Counted from the first letter of the stretch, positions 45,264-57,397 are shown. The stretch is 64,000 bases of DNA from Cryptomeria japonica (GCF_030272615.1 NC_081410.1:258401533-258465532); one strand, 5' to 3'. The notes: generated by a model not told the origin, from the letters alone. Program-made: numbers and translations.

Positions 45264-45381
45264 CTGACTTATGTGTACGAATTTCAAGCCACAGTTGGTC
45301 TAAACGCTTTAAAGCATGATAAGATGAGGCACCACCTGCACCTCCTGCTTCACTTACTGTTGAAATGTTCTCCATTATTTT
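45264..45381 (-). CDS. Exon 1 of those visible: oxidoreductase segment before the FAD domain
   Basis: This exon gives 39 codons plus one base. The acceptor reads tgtgcag before the exon and the donor gtttgt follows it. It encodes a Gly/Ala-rich stretch (SEAGGAGGASSYHALKRLDQ) that is well conserved in plant homologues just before the nucleotide-binding domain. It starts in phase 0 and ends with the first base of an Asp codon completed by the next exon. The upstream intron runs at least 18.6 kb to the window edge. I searched 45400-64000 on the minus strand by eye for the preceding exon and did not find it. Confidence 0.85.
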
Positions 45382-47030
45382 CTGCACAGTAAAAGAAATA
45401 AAACCATAACCACATAATAAAAGAAAATGAAGAATAGTAAAATTTTGTGTTCACAACCTGTCAAACATAGATTTTGAAATTGACTTCCTAAAACCCTTGA
45501 AAGCGACTTATTAAATATATACCACTTCAAAAACATGTCATAACGTACAAGCATTAGGACTATATAACAATCAATAAGATACCTCTAATTCAAAAATTGC
45601 AATAAATCCAATATGTAAATTCTCTAAGATTCTCTGAAATAAATGTACTAGCTTGAGACACATATATATGATTATTTGAAGTTCTGAGTTTCTTGCCTTG
45701 CCAAATCCATGCCCTTTGCCAAGAGTACCTAAAGTAATAATATCAGTGCTTAGAATAGCCTTCAATAGAAGGTAAAGGGAGCAAAAATAAATATCCATAG
45801 TCATGGGGTACCAAGAATGTTGTGGAGGATAATATTTTTAAGTTGAGGACAATATTCTTTGGCATCAACAAAAACTAGTAAATTCAAAAGTACCTCAGCC
45901 AAAATACCAAAATCATGACCTAAACCAATGGAAAATTGATTCCCTATATTTCACATTCTAAGGGGCAAGGCTTATGACATTACAAAAGAAACCTAATTGC
46001 TAGAAACTAATATTAAAAAGGATATTGGCTTTGGACTTGACAATAAGTAATTAGTAATTAAGTGTAATTCATGACTATATGCAGGTACTTGTTTTCCAAC
46101 CAAATGCCAACTCCTGGAAGCACATGTCACACCTACCTACAAATGATGTAGAAATTTCACAAGAATCTTATCTCGAAGGAATCATTTTTGGTAATTGTTT
46201 TACAGAAACCATAACTAACAAACAGTTTTAATATATCTCTTTTCTACTCACTGCCTAATGGAGCAACAGCCTAGTTGAGTGTAACATCTGCAGTTATAAT
46301 ACAGTATATAGCAATCAGAATCTCTCTAGTAGAACTAGAACCGAATCATATTTTCTCTTGAAATCTTGTTTAGCTTAATATAGTTTCAATTTGGTCACAG
46401 CTTTCTTCTAGCCAACTTTTGGAAAGTCGTGACATCAATTGTCTGTGCCATTTTGCACCACCATTCTTATCATAAGTATATTAACCTTTTTTCCAAAAAA
46501 CAATGACTATGTGAGAGAGCAAGGTGGATTTTGGACAATTGTCTTCGCTCATCTTATAAAGTTCCACTAGAACCCACATTATGATTAAATGGTACTAGAG
46601 ATTTTTGGTTGAGAATGATCTCTCTCTTTTTTCCAAGAAACATCCAATCCTTGGGGAGAGATTTATAGCTTTATATCAGCATCTCTCTAAGCTTTTATAA
46701 TAGGGAAAGAAATTATTACATATAATATATTATTTTATAATATACTATAGGTTGTATTAGTTAATTAAATAATTACTTGACTTGTTACTGAGGTAGAATT
46801 AAATGATTGTTATTATTTAATCCTATTTGCTAGAAATTGTTAGGGGTTAGTCTACCTAAAAAACGGTTTAAGTGGTTGTGCATAGAATACATTTGGTTGA
46901 GAGATAAAGTATATTAGCATGAAAATAGATAGTATATCCTAAGAAATGGGATGGGAAACAAATCATACAAATTGTATAAACAGATTTCCACATTGATCAA
47001 TAAAGCGATCTTGAGATAAGTGTGCAATTC
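45382..47030. other. Upstream intron, first part, nothing identified
   Basis: AT-rich sequence upstream of exon 1. The minus strand was searched for the preceding host-gene exon without success. Confidence 0.5.
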
Positions 47031-48089
47031 TCTAATGTCCCCCTCCTAACTAGTTGAGTTGGTGGACCTTTAGCCTATCCAATGGTTACTGTAAGCTAAT
47101 GAGTTAGGGTTATGTTGTGTTGTGCACACACTCCCCGTCTCCGATGGGGGCCTCCTTCCGTTTTGCCTTGCTAGCCACTTGAGAGAGAGAGAGAGAGCCT
47201 TGGGAGTATAGGAAGTCCAAGTGAAGTCCAAGCATGAGGAAATGGGGTGAATCCGGGCCCATGGACCTGTATTTGTACTGCAACATAGGAGTTTGAGAGT
47301 TTAGGCATAAGAGGAACAAAGTAAGTGAAAAGGAATAAACATTGTTGCCAAAAGATTCTATCTGCTGAAATCACTCACTGGTTCCATCTTGAGCCCAAGC
47401 CATTTCATCCCAGGCTGAATTGGAACAAAGACAGCTCAAAAATTTGGTGTTCCTAAGCCTAGAAGATCAGATTTGTTCCTTTGCAAATGCCTTTGGAAGC
47501 ACCGAAGTTCATTCTTCACCTTGCAAAGTTTGGTTGAGGCATCAAAATCAGACTTATTGCTGTTTCAAAGACTCTTTCAAATGCCTAAAGAACAAAATTC
47601 ATTATAGACCTCTTCAAAGTTCGGCTTTGGCAAGGAAAAGTGAATAAGTCATGTTCAAAAGCCTCTTCATATCCCCTAGAAAACACTGAAGTTTATACTA
47701 ATGCCAGAGAAAAGTTTGGCCCTTTCAAGACTTTTTTCCTTCCAGTCCCTTACAAAATGTCGAAGAAAAGGCTGAATTTCACAAAAGCTGAGAAAGTTCA
47801 GAGTTTGCAGAATGTTTGGCCTGAAAAGCCTAAGGTTAAGGCCGAACTTTAGGCTGAAGATCATGTTTTTCCCCGAAGTTCATGAGTTTGCAATGAAAAG
47901 AGATGAGTTTTAGTCATTTTGTGCCACCAAACTTCGAACAAGGGATCAAAGACCCCTCATGAACATAAGCAAAGGATTGTAGCATCAGATTTAAGTGTTT
48001 AGGACGGATATAGGCTAAAGAATGAAATAGGAAAAAGTTATAAAACTCGCAATGTCGTTTTTTGCAATGGGTTTTTCTTTTATGGTAAC
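47031..48089 (-). repeat. LTR start fragment and inverted TTCGG-type LTR remnant
   Basis: 47031 (tctaatgtccccctcctaac) resembles the start of the TGTAATGTCCCC LTRs, but only ~80 bp remain. From 47113 the minus strand ends in ggagacggggagtgtgtgca and carries a degenerate array with 'gaagttc/ttcggc' motifs back to ~48050, the same arrangement as at 12690-14490 but inverted. (GA)n lies at 47181-47197. Boundaries other than 47113 are unclear. Confidence 0.5.
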
Positions 48090-51000
48090 TGTTGATGTGG
48101 CTAAAATCGTATTGCTACAACTCTATCTGGTCAACGCAGAATAGAATGTTCTCACTGAGTATCCTATCCTCTCTTGCGTAAGGAAACCCTAATATTGTTT
48201 TAGTTGATCAATGGGGACAACCTCAAGGTTCCAAATGTCAGGTCATGATTGCAAGATAACTCAGTGATTTGAAGTGTTTTGTTGGTAACACAAGGGGCCT
48301 TACATTTGCAATAAGCTGGTCTACTGCGATTCTCAGACAGCGAAATAAATGCAAAAGAGAAGGGTTAGAAGACCTAAAATTAACAAGACGAGTGTGTGAG
48401 TAGACGGATTCAACATAACCAATCCCTGCTTGGCCAAAATAACTCACAACCTCGCAAGAACGGTGCAATCTTCAAGGGAGACTTAGAAGATTTTCAGACT
48501 GTCGGTGCATGCCTAAGCACCCAATTCTGTCGCAGCTCAGACTTACACCTGCAATTGAACTAAGCATGATTTTAAAGGCTTAGACTAACCATACACACGG
48601 ATACACAATCAACATATCCCCAATGGTATGAACCCGAATCCATCAAATACTTGCACACCAGTAAGGATCTATCCAAACCTGTTGAAGGAAACCATGAAAA
48701 CAAAAGAAAACCAAGATAACAAACACCATACTTCAATGTTCATATATTGATTTTCACTGTCATTACAACAATTTCTGCAGCAGTTCTACTCTATTCCTAG
48801 CTACTAAATTCTAACCTTCTAACAATCTAACTAGAATCTAACTTTCTACAAAAACTCTAACCCTTTACAATGAGAGGCATCCTGCCTTTTATAGATTTTA
48901 CAAATTGAACCAGAGGCCAGGATTGACTACATCCAAGAGGGCCCTGATCTGCCTTCTAGAACTTGGTAGCTTTAACCCAGGCCCATTTAATCCTTAGTTA
49001 TCCTCCTAACCACTTTCTCAACTGTCGACCACTATTTGACATCAATTCGGGTCAATATGGTAGTTGGAAATAACTGTCTTGTGTTCCTTTGTTTAAAAAT
49101 ATCTTGAACAGGGCCCACAAGCAATCATGCACAATAAATCATTTCAGTTTTTAAACTGATTTTTTGGAATTACTTCCAGCTGTGTATTTCTGACTTTGCA
49201 CATTTTGAGTGTTCTTTCATCTTTGGTCTTGAGGATGGACTTCAACTTTGTGGTCCGTGGTGGCGCGCTTCCCTATGCTTGGTTTTGATCCTCTGCAACA
49301 CACTATTCATTAACAGCACCTAGCTTTGTCATTTTGATCCCATGCTCCTCATTCCCAGCATTAATCGTGATCAAATCTTCAATTTGCGTTTAGGTTTTCG
49401 TTTTAGCTCTTCCTAACATCATCCTACAAACAATGAATTCCACTTTTAATAATCATTTTGAAAAATTAAATAATTAATTTAACAATCATATTATATTTTA
49501 TCTTTAAATGCCCCTCTTCTCCAATATGAAGTTCGGTCCTTGCTCTTGATTCGCTCTCTTACTTAGACGAAATTCGGGCCTTCTACATGTTTTGAGCGGT
49601 TTTGGCTTTCAAGTGAAATGTCTAACTTGCTTGGGTTTTTTTTGACCTTTTAGCAACTTTGAGAGATTACATTTAAGTTCAAAATGCCTTTGTTTGCCAA
49701 ATTCGGACTTTTAAATTAAAATACGAGATGACCTTTCAAGTCACAATAACTCTCATTTTAGTTTTTCGGGCCTGAGAAGCTCTTTGAGAGATGTTTCTTT
49801 TTTCATGCTAAATGCCTCCTTGGCCGAATTTCAAGTGTGCGACCCAAAACGTGAGATTTCCTTTTTAATGCTCTTGCACTTTACTAGTTTTTCAGCCGTT
49901 TGAGGTGTTTTGAGAGATGTTCAATTTTAATTTAAATGTCTCTCTTGCAACAAAATTTGGACCTTTTACTTTGAACGCGAGATGTTTTATACACACTTTG
50001 AAACACCTTCTAAGTCAAACTTCGGGCTTCGGAGTCCTTTTGTAAGACTTCTTCATGCCTTTTACCTTTACTTCAACTATTTCGGGCAAAATGGACCACA
50101 TGCAAGATAGCCTAAAAACTAGAATTTTGTCTACACCAACAATTTCGGGCAACATGGTATTTTTGCAAGATTTTGCTTTTAAGTGCAAAGTGCCTTATTT
50201 TCCAAAATTCGGGTCCTTGAGCCAAAATGAGAGATTTTTAGCTATGTTAAAAAAAAACCTCTTCTTGAATCTTGGGCATTTCACCTAAAATGTGAGATGT
50301 CACTTTTGAAAACAAAGTGTCTTCTTACTTGCTTATAAAATTCGGTCATTTTTGTTTAAATGTGCGACTTTATTCTAAATGATCCCCTTTCATAAAATTT
50401 GACCCTTGGAATTAAAGGAGAAATTTAGATTTTCATTTTACTTACAACCCGAACCTTAACTTTTGAAACTTTTCCCATTTTTTGCCCCAGGGTCCGAAAT
50501 TGGGTATTTTAAGTGAAATTCGAACCTAAAGGGTCTTTTTGCAACATTTCAACATTTTCCAGTTTTTGCCCCAGGGTCCGAAATTCGCCCCTTTGGGCAT
50601 TTTAAGTGAAATTCGGACCTAAACCCACTTTTTGCAACATTTCACATTTTCAACTTTTTGCCCTAGGGTCCGAAATTGGGCATTTTAGTGATTTTAAACG
50701 TTTTCCTCAAGAAGTGCGAGCTTGGGCACTTGGGCAAGTTTGTCAAGATCTCGCCGAAGGATCATGTTATGGAATATAACATTTAAGTAAGATATAAGGA
50801 AATGTCACTTATACTTTAAGTTATATTCCATATATACTTTCAGGATGTTTGAGAGTGGTTTCGGACCTCCAGGAGTTATATTGCAAATTCTAGTTTTTGG
50901 AGGATTCCTCAATTTTCTAGACTTAGTCAAATTTTAGGATTAGGACATTCCAGACTTAGCCAAATTTCAGGATCAAGACATTCCAGACATTGCCAAATTT

Positions 51001-51501
51001 TAGGGCATTTGGAGATCAAGATGACATTGCCAAATTTCAGGGCATTTGGAGATCAAGATGACATTCCAGACTCCATCACTCACCAACTTGACCTAACTCA
51101 GACCTTCAAGGATGATATTCACTCACCAAGCAAGACACAATGAGCAACAAGAGCAAAACCAGGCCCTAAGGAAGACTCTCAAAGAAACCCTAATTCTGGG
51201 GCCCTATTGACTCACCCTAGCTCAAGCAGAGCCTGCCATCCTAGCGACTCCCCTGACAGCACTCATCATGCAAAGGCTAACAGACAAAGCCTTAAAAAAA
51301 ACCAGAAAAACAACCCCAGAAAGCAAAAAGCATGGGTCCCATTTATGGGGCGATGTGAATACGTCACAACAGCCCCTAGAGGCCAAATTTGGTTTTAGCG
51401 GCACTTGACCCTTCATATCCCCTTCCTCTTCCGCAAAGACAAAAGGCACAAACTGGGGGGTCCCTGTCCAAGACGGGGATGGGTGTGCGATTAGAACAAC
51501 A
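48090..51501. mobile_element. Large direct LTR-like block, left copy (3412 bp)
   Basis: It starts TGTTGATGTGGC and ends AACAACA, and is homologous along its whole length to 54067-57397. Landmarks shared in order are 'cagaatagaat', 'tatcctatcctctctt', a glycine-tRNA-free AT-rich middle, an array of TTCGG(a/g)c units at about 49500-50720, an identical 'aagtgcgagcttgggcac' block, and a hairpin (ccctgtccaagacgggg) near the end. It is followed after 2 nt by TGGCGACTCGGCTAGG, a Tat/Ogre-like primer-binding site. This favours a plus-strand 5' LTR, but the other end suggests the opposite. Confidence 0.75.
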
Positions 51502-51503
51502 AA

Positions 51504-51538
51504 TGGCGACTCGGCTAGGAAATGTTCCTGAACATTTC
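51504..51538 (+). other. Plus-strand primer-binding-site-like motif with adjoining palindrome
   Basis: TGGCGACTCGGCTAGG (51504-51519) stands 2 nt from the LTR-like end. It resembles the tRNA-primed site of plant Ty3/gypsy Tat/Ogre elements. It runs into a perfect inverted repeat GAAATGTTC-CT-GAACATTTC (51519-51538). Confidence 0.6.
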
Positions 51539-52751
51539 AAGGATGACTATCCGGATTGAACCCGAGAATCTCTGGTATATACCCCACAAAACAACCCAAA
51601 TGACAGAAGACAGATTCAAAGTAAAAATGAGGTCGCAAACTGAATCAAGTCACCAACCTTGAAAAATTGATTATGTGCAGTGAAGTTTATTCAAGCCTAA
51701 AGAAGGTTGAGATATCATTGTTTAGTTAATGCAAGTTACGTAGAGCGACTCTAACTCCAAAAGCAACCTGGATAGAGCCCCGCTACCAGCAAGCGTCTAT
51801 AGCCCCGACGGAGTTATCACCTGTAAGCTCACAAAGATTGCTCTGTTTTCGATAAATTTTCTTGTTGAAAATCGGCAGAGGTGTCTGCATTCCCAAAGCC
51901 AAGCAACTTGATATTTCTTTGCTTTTCAATTTCTTTTCTTTTGATTTTTCTCTTTTATTTTCACTTTTTCACCTTGGCTGGTAAGCAGTGAAGCCTACGT
52001 GGGATTGAGCGTTACAGTGGTCGCTAAAGCAGAGCTTCAGAATTTTTTCACTTGCATTGACCTCCCTTTGATAAAACGACAGACTTAAGCATTTTTAAGC
52101 ATTTAAAAGTGCAGTGATCACAACGTTGGTGACAAGACACAGTAAGCAACTAAATTTTTAGACTGACTAAGCCTTAAACCAAAATGGACTGACTACGGGG
52201 GCAACCGTCAATTAGGCGCTCTACCAAAGTCGGCATCCAAGAAATGAGCCGGAAAAAATTTTCCGACTTCGTACACCAGAGCTGGGAAAAGCAAACAAAC
52301 CCCTTCAAAAACTGACAGGGAGACAAACCCTTCCGAAAGGACACCTACACTATGGAAAGCAAACTAAACTAAAGTAGAAAACAAGAAATCTAGGCTAAAA
52401 GAACAGAAAACGAACAAAAACCTAAACTAACTATGTACAAGAAGAGACCGATTGTACAAAAGGCGGGTTATATACATGCGTTCCCGATCCATGATGATTT
52501 CTCAGTATATGCAGCAGTAACAGGGCAGTGGGAACGGTTCTTAGTTTGGCCTGTTTGTCTTTATATTCTGAAAAGAAAATTTTCAGTTGGCCACTCTCAG
52601 GTTTAACCAAGACATCAGGTAGAATTATTAATTGAGGGAGTTCATTAGGTCCGTGGTTAATCCATTTACAGGTTGTTTTTCCAGAATATTCAAAATTAAA
52701 CGGAAAATTTTCAGAATTAACAGCCAGAGGGAAAGAAACAACCTGGCAGGT

Positions 52752-53794
52752 TTATGAGTCATGCAGAGTTTTGTACGGTGGGTTGTGCGGCGGAAAGGCT
52801 TGAGCAACTGTATCAAGAGGTGGCCATTGGTAGTGTAGCATCTCGATAGCGTCTGGTGTATGCAAATCAGCATCACATTCCACATTAGGTTGCGTAGGCT
52901 GAAAATTAGTCTTGAAACCGAACTCGAACTCAGGAAAGAGAGGCGCATCATCTATTAGTGAATCCTTCAATGCGGCCTTATGCAATTGTATCAGTATTTC
53001 CTCAAACAGCAGAGACTCTTTGATTGATTGGCTCTCAAAAACATCCTCGACGGACTCTTGGACTGCATCGTCCATTTGTGGGGCTGCTGCAAACTGCTCT
53101 TCAACCTGTGGCTGATCCACAAAGCTCGCTTGATTGTCCTCTTGAACACTGTTCTCATCAGTTGCAGGGATAATAAATTCATCTGCTACCTTGGTCTGAT
53201 TGATTGGTTCATCTTGCTCAGCACTTGATAGCCCCAACTTAACATCATCAGAAGGTGTGGTGTTGTATTGATTTTGCGATCTTCTATACTCGTCTGCAGC
53301 AAGGTAGGCACTCCACACTTTGCTAGTGATGCTCTCCTCTGGTTCTTCCGGTAGTCCAAATTGGGCTTTGACTTGACTGACTGCTTCTATGCATAGCGAG
53401 CAGGTGAACTCTGAATGTGGGGTGCAGTGAATTTTGCACCACCAAGGTGACAGCACGTTCTCCAAGCATAACTCCTCTTCGAGACCAAACTGATTCTCAA
53501 TCAAATTCTTGAATCTTGTAAATTCTTCGATGTTGGACGGAGGACTGGGGATATCCGGCTGTACAGTCGCCTCTGGTTTGGGGACATCCCAAAAGAATAT
53601 CTGCCCCTGTAATGCGAGCTCAACCCTTGACAAAAATGTCAAGCAATTCAATTCATCGTGCGTTGTGGTGTCATGAATTCTACAGTGAGCTGAAGATGCA
53701 AATTCAAACAGCTGCCTTGGATAGAACTGCCAACTTAGCTCTTGCTGGATTTGAAAAATTTCGGACTGCAGGCAGTCTTCATGAAGTGACTAAC
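52752..53794 (-). CDS. Gag-like ORF with two CHHC motifs
   Basis: The frame is open from 53794 (after a TAG) to 52752, about 347 codons, with no ATG near the start; the first likely initiation codon is not clear. It begins QLSWQFYPRQ-like text (ELSWQFYPRQLFEF) and then CRIHDTTTHDELNC, a C-x2-H-x4-H-x4-C knuckle. About 95 residues on is CKIHCTPHSEFTC, C-x2-H-x3-H-x4-C. The rest is acidic and Gln/Asp-rich. In Ty3/gypsy Gag, such Cys/His boxes follow the capsid. It starts ~270 bp after the minus-strand primer-binding-like site, so I infer a truncated or non-autonomous gag. There is no protease or RT. Confidence 0.5.
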
Positions 53795-54046
53795 TCAACA
53801 TACTGACTCAGAAATATTTTTGGTATTTTCTGGTTTTCTGATTTTTTGGCTTTTTTGGTTTAACAGGGATCTTGCATATCCCAAGTATAGCATTTAAAAG
53901 GTTGATTAGACTCAACTTGCTGCAAGGAACTGTTAAGGTGCCCTCCCCAATTTTGTTGCGTGCGGAGGGTAAAAGCTATAAAGTTATTCCTCAAAAATAT
54001 AGACTGATATCATCTTGAATTAGCTCTCTACACATTTCATCATATC

Positions 54047-54062
54047 GGCCCTCCTAGCGCCA
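54047..54062 (-). other. Minus-strand primer-binding-site-like motif at right block
   Basis: Read on the minus strand, TGGCGCTAGGAGGGCC lies 4 nt inside the left end of the right LTR-like block. It resembles the TTGGCGCTAGAAGGAGGGCC-type primer site of plant Ty3/gypsy elements (recalled). It implies a minus-strand element, consistent with the gag-like ORF but in conflict with the plus-strand motif at 51504. Confidence 0.55.
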
Positions 54063-54066
54063 ATTC

Positions 54067-57000
54067 TGTTGACGTGTCTGAAATCGCATTGCTGCAAACT
54101 CCATACAGCCAACGCAGAATAGAATAACCAGCTGAGTATCCTATCCTCTCTTGAGATAAGGAAGTCCCTAATGCTGTTTTTGGTTTGATCAAAGGGGACG
54201 ACCTCAAGGTTTTGATTGTCAGGTCTTGACTGTGGGAGGTCTGCTGTGATTCTCAAATTACGCAATAAAGAGCAAAAGGAAAGGGTTAGGAGATCTAAAA
54301 CTAACAACACGGGTATGCGGGTAGACAGATTCAACATAACCAACTCCTGCTTGGCCAGAATAGCTCACAACCTTGCAGGAACGGTGCAATCTTCAAAGGG
54401 ACTTGGAAGATTTTCAAACTGGAGACGCACGGCTAAGCACCCAATTCTGGCGCAGCTCAGACGAACACCTGCAATTGAACTAAGCACAATTAAAGGCTCA
54501 GGTTAACCACACAAAAGGATACACAATCAGTATATCCTCAGTGGTATGAGCCTTAATCTATCAAATACCTACACACCCAAAATAGAAAGATCTATCTAAA
54601 ATGCTGAGAGAAACCATGTAAACAGGATGAAAACAAGACAATAAACACCAAATCAATGTTTATATATTGATTTCAGCTGCCTATTACAACAATTTCTGCA
54701 GAATCTCTATGCTCCTGCTAAGATCTAACCTATTCTAACTCTTAAATCTAACTATCTAACCATCTCACTATCTAACCCTCCAACAAAAGAAAGGCCTCTG
54801 CCTTTTATAGTTTTTACAATTTTGAATCAGAGGCCAGGATGGACTGCATCCAAGGGTCCTGATCTATCTTCCAAAAGCTAGCAGCTTTGACCCATGCCCA
54901 TTAAATTCTCAGTTATCCAACCAGAAACTATCTCAACTACCTGCCACTATTTGGCTTCAATTTGAGTCTATCCAATCTTCTTGGTGGTTGGGAATAGTTA
55001 TCCACAAAAATATCTTGTGCGGGACCCATAGGCAGTTTACAATAAAGCAGTTTCAGTTTTAAAACTGAATTTCTGGACTTAAATCTAGTTGTGCACTTTC
55101 TTGAGAATGCATAGACTGAGTGTTCTTTTTCTTTTTGCCTTCAATCTCGCCGGTGGACTTCATCTTTGTTCAGTGGCACGGTTCCCAATGTTCGGTTGTT
55201 CTCGCGCTCTTGCATCTTTTCTTTTCCAGTCTTCAGCACCTGGCCTTGATTGCGATCCTTCTTCGATTTGCGTTTCAAGTCTTTCTCCTGGTTCTCCAAT
55301 GACGTCCTGCAATCAATCAACCAATTTCATTTCATTAAATCAATTTGAAAAATTAATTAATTAATTTAACAAATATTAAATCTAATTACGACGTCTGGCT
55401 TGAGAAGCTCTTTGTGAGATGTATCTTGAAAATGCTTCTCCTTTCTCTTCGAATGTGAAATCTGATCCTTGGTCTTGATAGTGTTTGGGCGATTTACTTC
55501 TGCGTGATTTTACCTTTGGAGTCTTGGGCGTTTTGAATGGGTTTATGGCGAATTTCGGATCGCTTGGGGTTTTTGTGAACTGGAGATATTTCCGAGTATT
55601 TAACACCTCTTGCAATTTTCAAAAACTTCGGACCCTAGGCCCATTTTCGCAAGTTTTTGCATCTTCAAACTTCAGAGCTTCAAGGTATTTTGCAATTTTG
55701 ACGATTTCCAAAGCTTAACACCTTGCCAAAAAACTTCGGACCTTTCATATGATTCTGCAAATTTCGGAGCATTAAGCGTTTTTGCAAGTTAGAAAAGTTT
55801 TCGGACCTAAATGCCTTTCACAAAAACTTCGGACCTCATAACATCTTTTGCAAATTTGATATATTTTGAAATTTCGGAGCTAGGGTCCGAATTTGGAGGT
55901 CTAAAGGGAATGTCGGACCTTGAGGGTCTTTTTGCAAGATTTTGCCTTTTTCAAATTCTCTAATTTTCGCCCCAAGGTCCGAAAATGGGCATGTTAAGTG
56001 ATTTTCAAACCTTGACCCACTTTTTGCAAGATTTCACGTTTTCTAGTTTTCGCCCCAAGGTCCGAAAATGGACTTAAGTGATTTCGGAGTTTTCAAGCGT
56101 TTTTTGGCAAACTGGGAGTATTTTTGGAGCTAAATGCGTTTTTGGCAAATTTGTCATATTTTGAAATTTCGGAGCTAGGGTCCGAATTTGGAGGTCTAAA
56201 GCGAATTTCGGATCTTGAGGGTCTTTTTGCAACTTTTAACATTTTTCACATTTCGCCCCAGGGTCCGAAAAATGGACATGTTAAGTGATTTTCAAACCTA
56301 AACCCATCTTTTGCAATATTTAAAAAGCATTTTCGAACCAAGTAGGAAACTTTGAATTTGGCCCCAAGGTCCGAAATTGGATTACTTAAGTGAAATTCGG
56401 ACCTAAAGGGTCTTTTGGCAACTTTTGAACCTTTTCACATTTTTTGCCCCAAGGTCCGAAATTGGGTATTTTAAGTGAAATTCGGACCTAAAGGGTCTTT
56501 TTTGCAATTCGGACCTAAACCCACTTTTTGCAACATTTCACATTTTCAACTTTTTGCCCCAAGGTCCGAAATTGGGCATTTTAGCGATTTTAAACGTTTT
56601 CCTCAAGAAGTGCGAGCTTGGGCACTTGGGCGAGTTTGTCAAGATCTCGCCGAAGGATCATGTTATGGAATATAACATTTAAGTAAGATATAAGGAAATG
56701 TCACTTATACTTTAAGTTATATTCCATATATACTTTCAAGATGTTTGAGAGTGGTTTCGGACCTCCAGGAGTTATATTGCAAATTCTAGTTTTTGGAGGA
56801 TTCCTCAGTTTTCCAGACTTAGTCAAATTTCAGGATCAAGACATTCTAGACAGCCAAATTTCAAGATCAGGACATTCCAAACTTTAGACAAATTTCAGGG
56901 CATTTGGAGATCAAGATGACATTGCCAAATTTCAAGGCATTTGGAGATCAAGATGACATTCCAGACTCCATCACTCACCAACTTGACCTAACTCAGACCT

Positions 57001-57397
57001 TCAAGGATGATATTCACTCACCAAGCAAGACACAATGAGCAACAAGAGCAAAACCAGGCCCTAAGGAAGACTCTCAAAGAAACCCTAATTCTGGGGCCCT
57101 ATTGACTCACCTTGGCTCAAGCAGAGCCTGCCATCCTAGCGACTCCCCTGACAGCACTCATCATGCAAAGGCTAACAAACAAAACCTTAAAAAAAACCAG
57201 AAAAGCAAACCACAGAAAGCAAAAAGCAGGGGTCCCATTTATGGGGCAATGTGAATACATCACAACAGCCCCTAGAGGCCGAATTTGGTTTTGGCGGCAC
57301 TTGACCCTTCATATCCCCTTCCTCTTCCGCAAAAACAAAAGGCACAAACTGGGGGGTCCCTGTCCAAGACGGGGATGGGTGTGCGATTCGCAAAACA
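54067..57397. mobile_element. Large direct LTR-like block, right copy (3331 bp)
   Basis: It starts TGTTGACGTGTC and ends GATTCGCAAAACA, the counterpart of 48090-51501 in the same orientation. Its TTCGG array (about 55430-56620) is larger and contains a ~304-bp internal duplication ('gaaatttcggagctagggtc' at ~55869 and ~56164). The last ~850 bp (from 'aagtgcgagcttgggcac') are nearly identical to the left copy, while the first 1.3 kb are much more diverged. The right end abuts another LTR directly, without a target duplication. The internal region between blocks is 2565 bp, the proportions of a LARD-like non-autonomous element. Confidence 0.75.

Larger units (their letters stand above)
2991..45381 (-). 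other. Host gene (internal part): FAD/NAD(P)-binding oxidoreductase, lycopene cyclase-like, 7 exons
   Basis: Seven exons on the minus strand (45381-45264, 44043-43859, 43740-43633, 43423-43359, 18385-18280, 3440-3357, 3137-2991; 118, 185, 108, 65, 106, 84 and 147 bp) total 813 bp. Every intron begins GT and ends AG, and phases are compatible at every junction, so 271 codons read through without a stop. From memory the product matches land-plant proteins annotated as 'lycopene beta/epsilon cyclase protein' or FAD/NAD(P)-binding oxidoreductase (an Arabidopsis member is At2g32640, number recalled, not searched). These are predicted plastid flavoproteins; whether they act on carotenoids is not shown here. 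The N-terminal exons should lie beyond 64000 and the C-terminal half before position 1. Intron lengths in gene order are 1220, 118, 209, 24973, 14839 and 219 bp. No disruption is visible, so a functional gene is likely, but expression is not shown. Confidence 0.85.

Noticed and set aside
45571-45804. 77-codon minus-strand open frame considered as an upstream host exon
   Set aside because: Sequence does not resemble the protein family and lacks a suitable donor joining exon 1 in phase 0.
49500-56620. CRISPR-like array
   Set aside because: Units are degenerate, of uneven spacing, without identical repeats or unique spacers; plant LTR context explains them.
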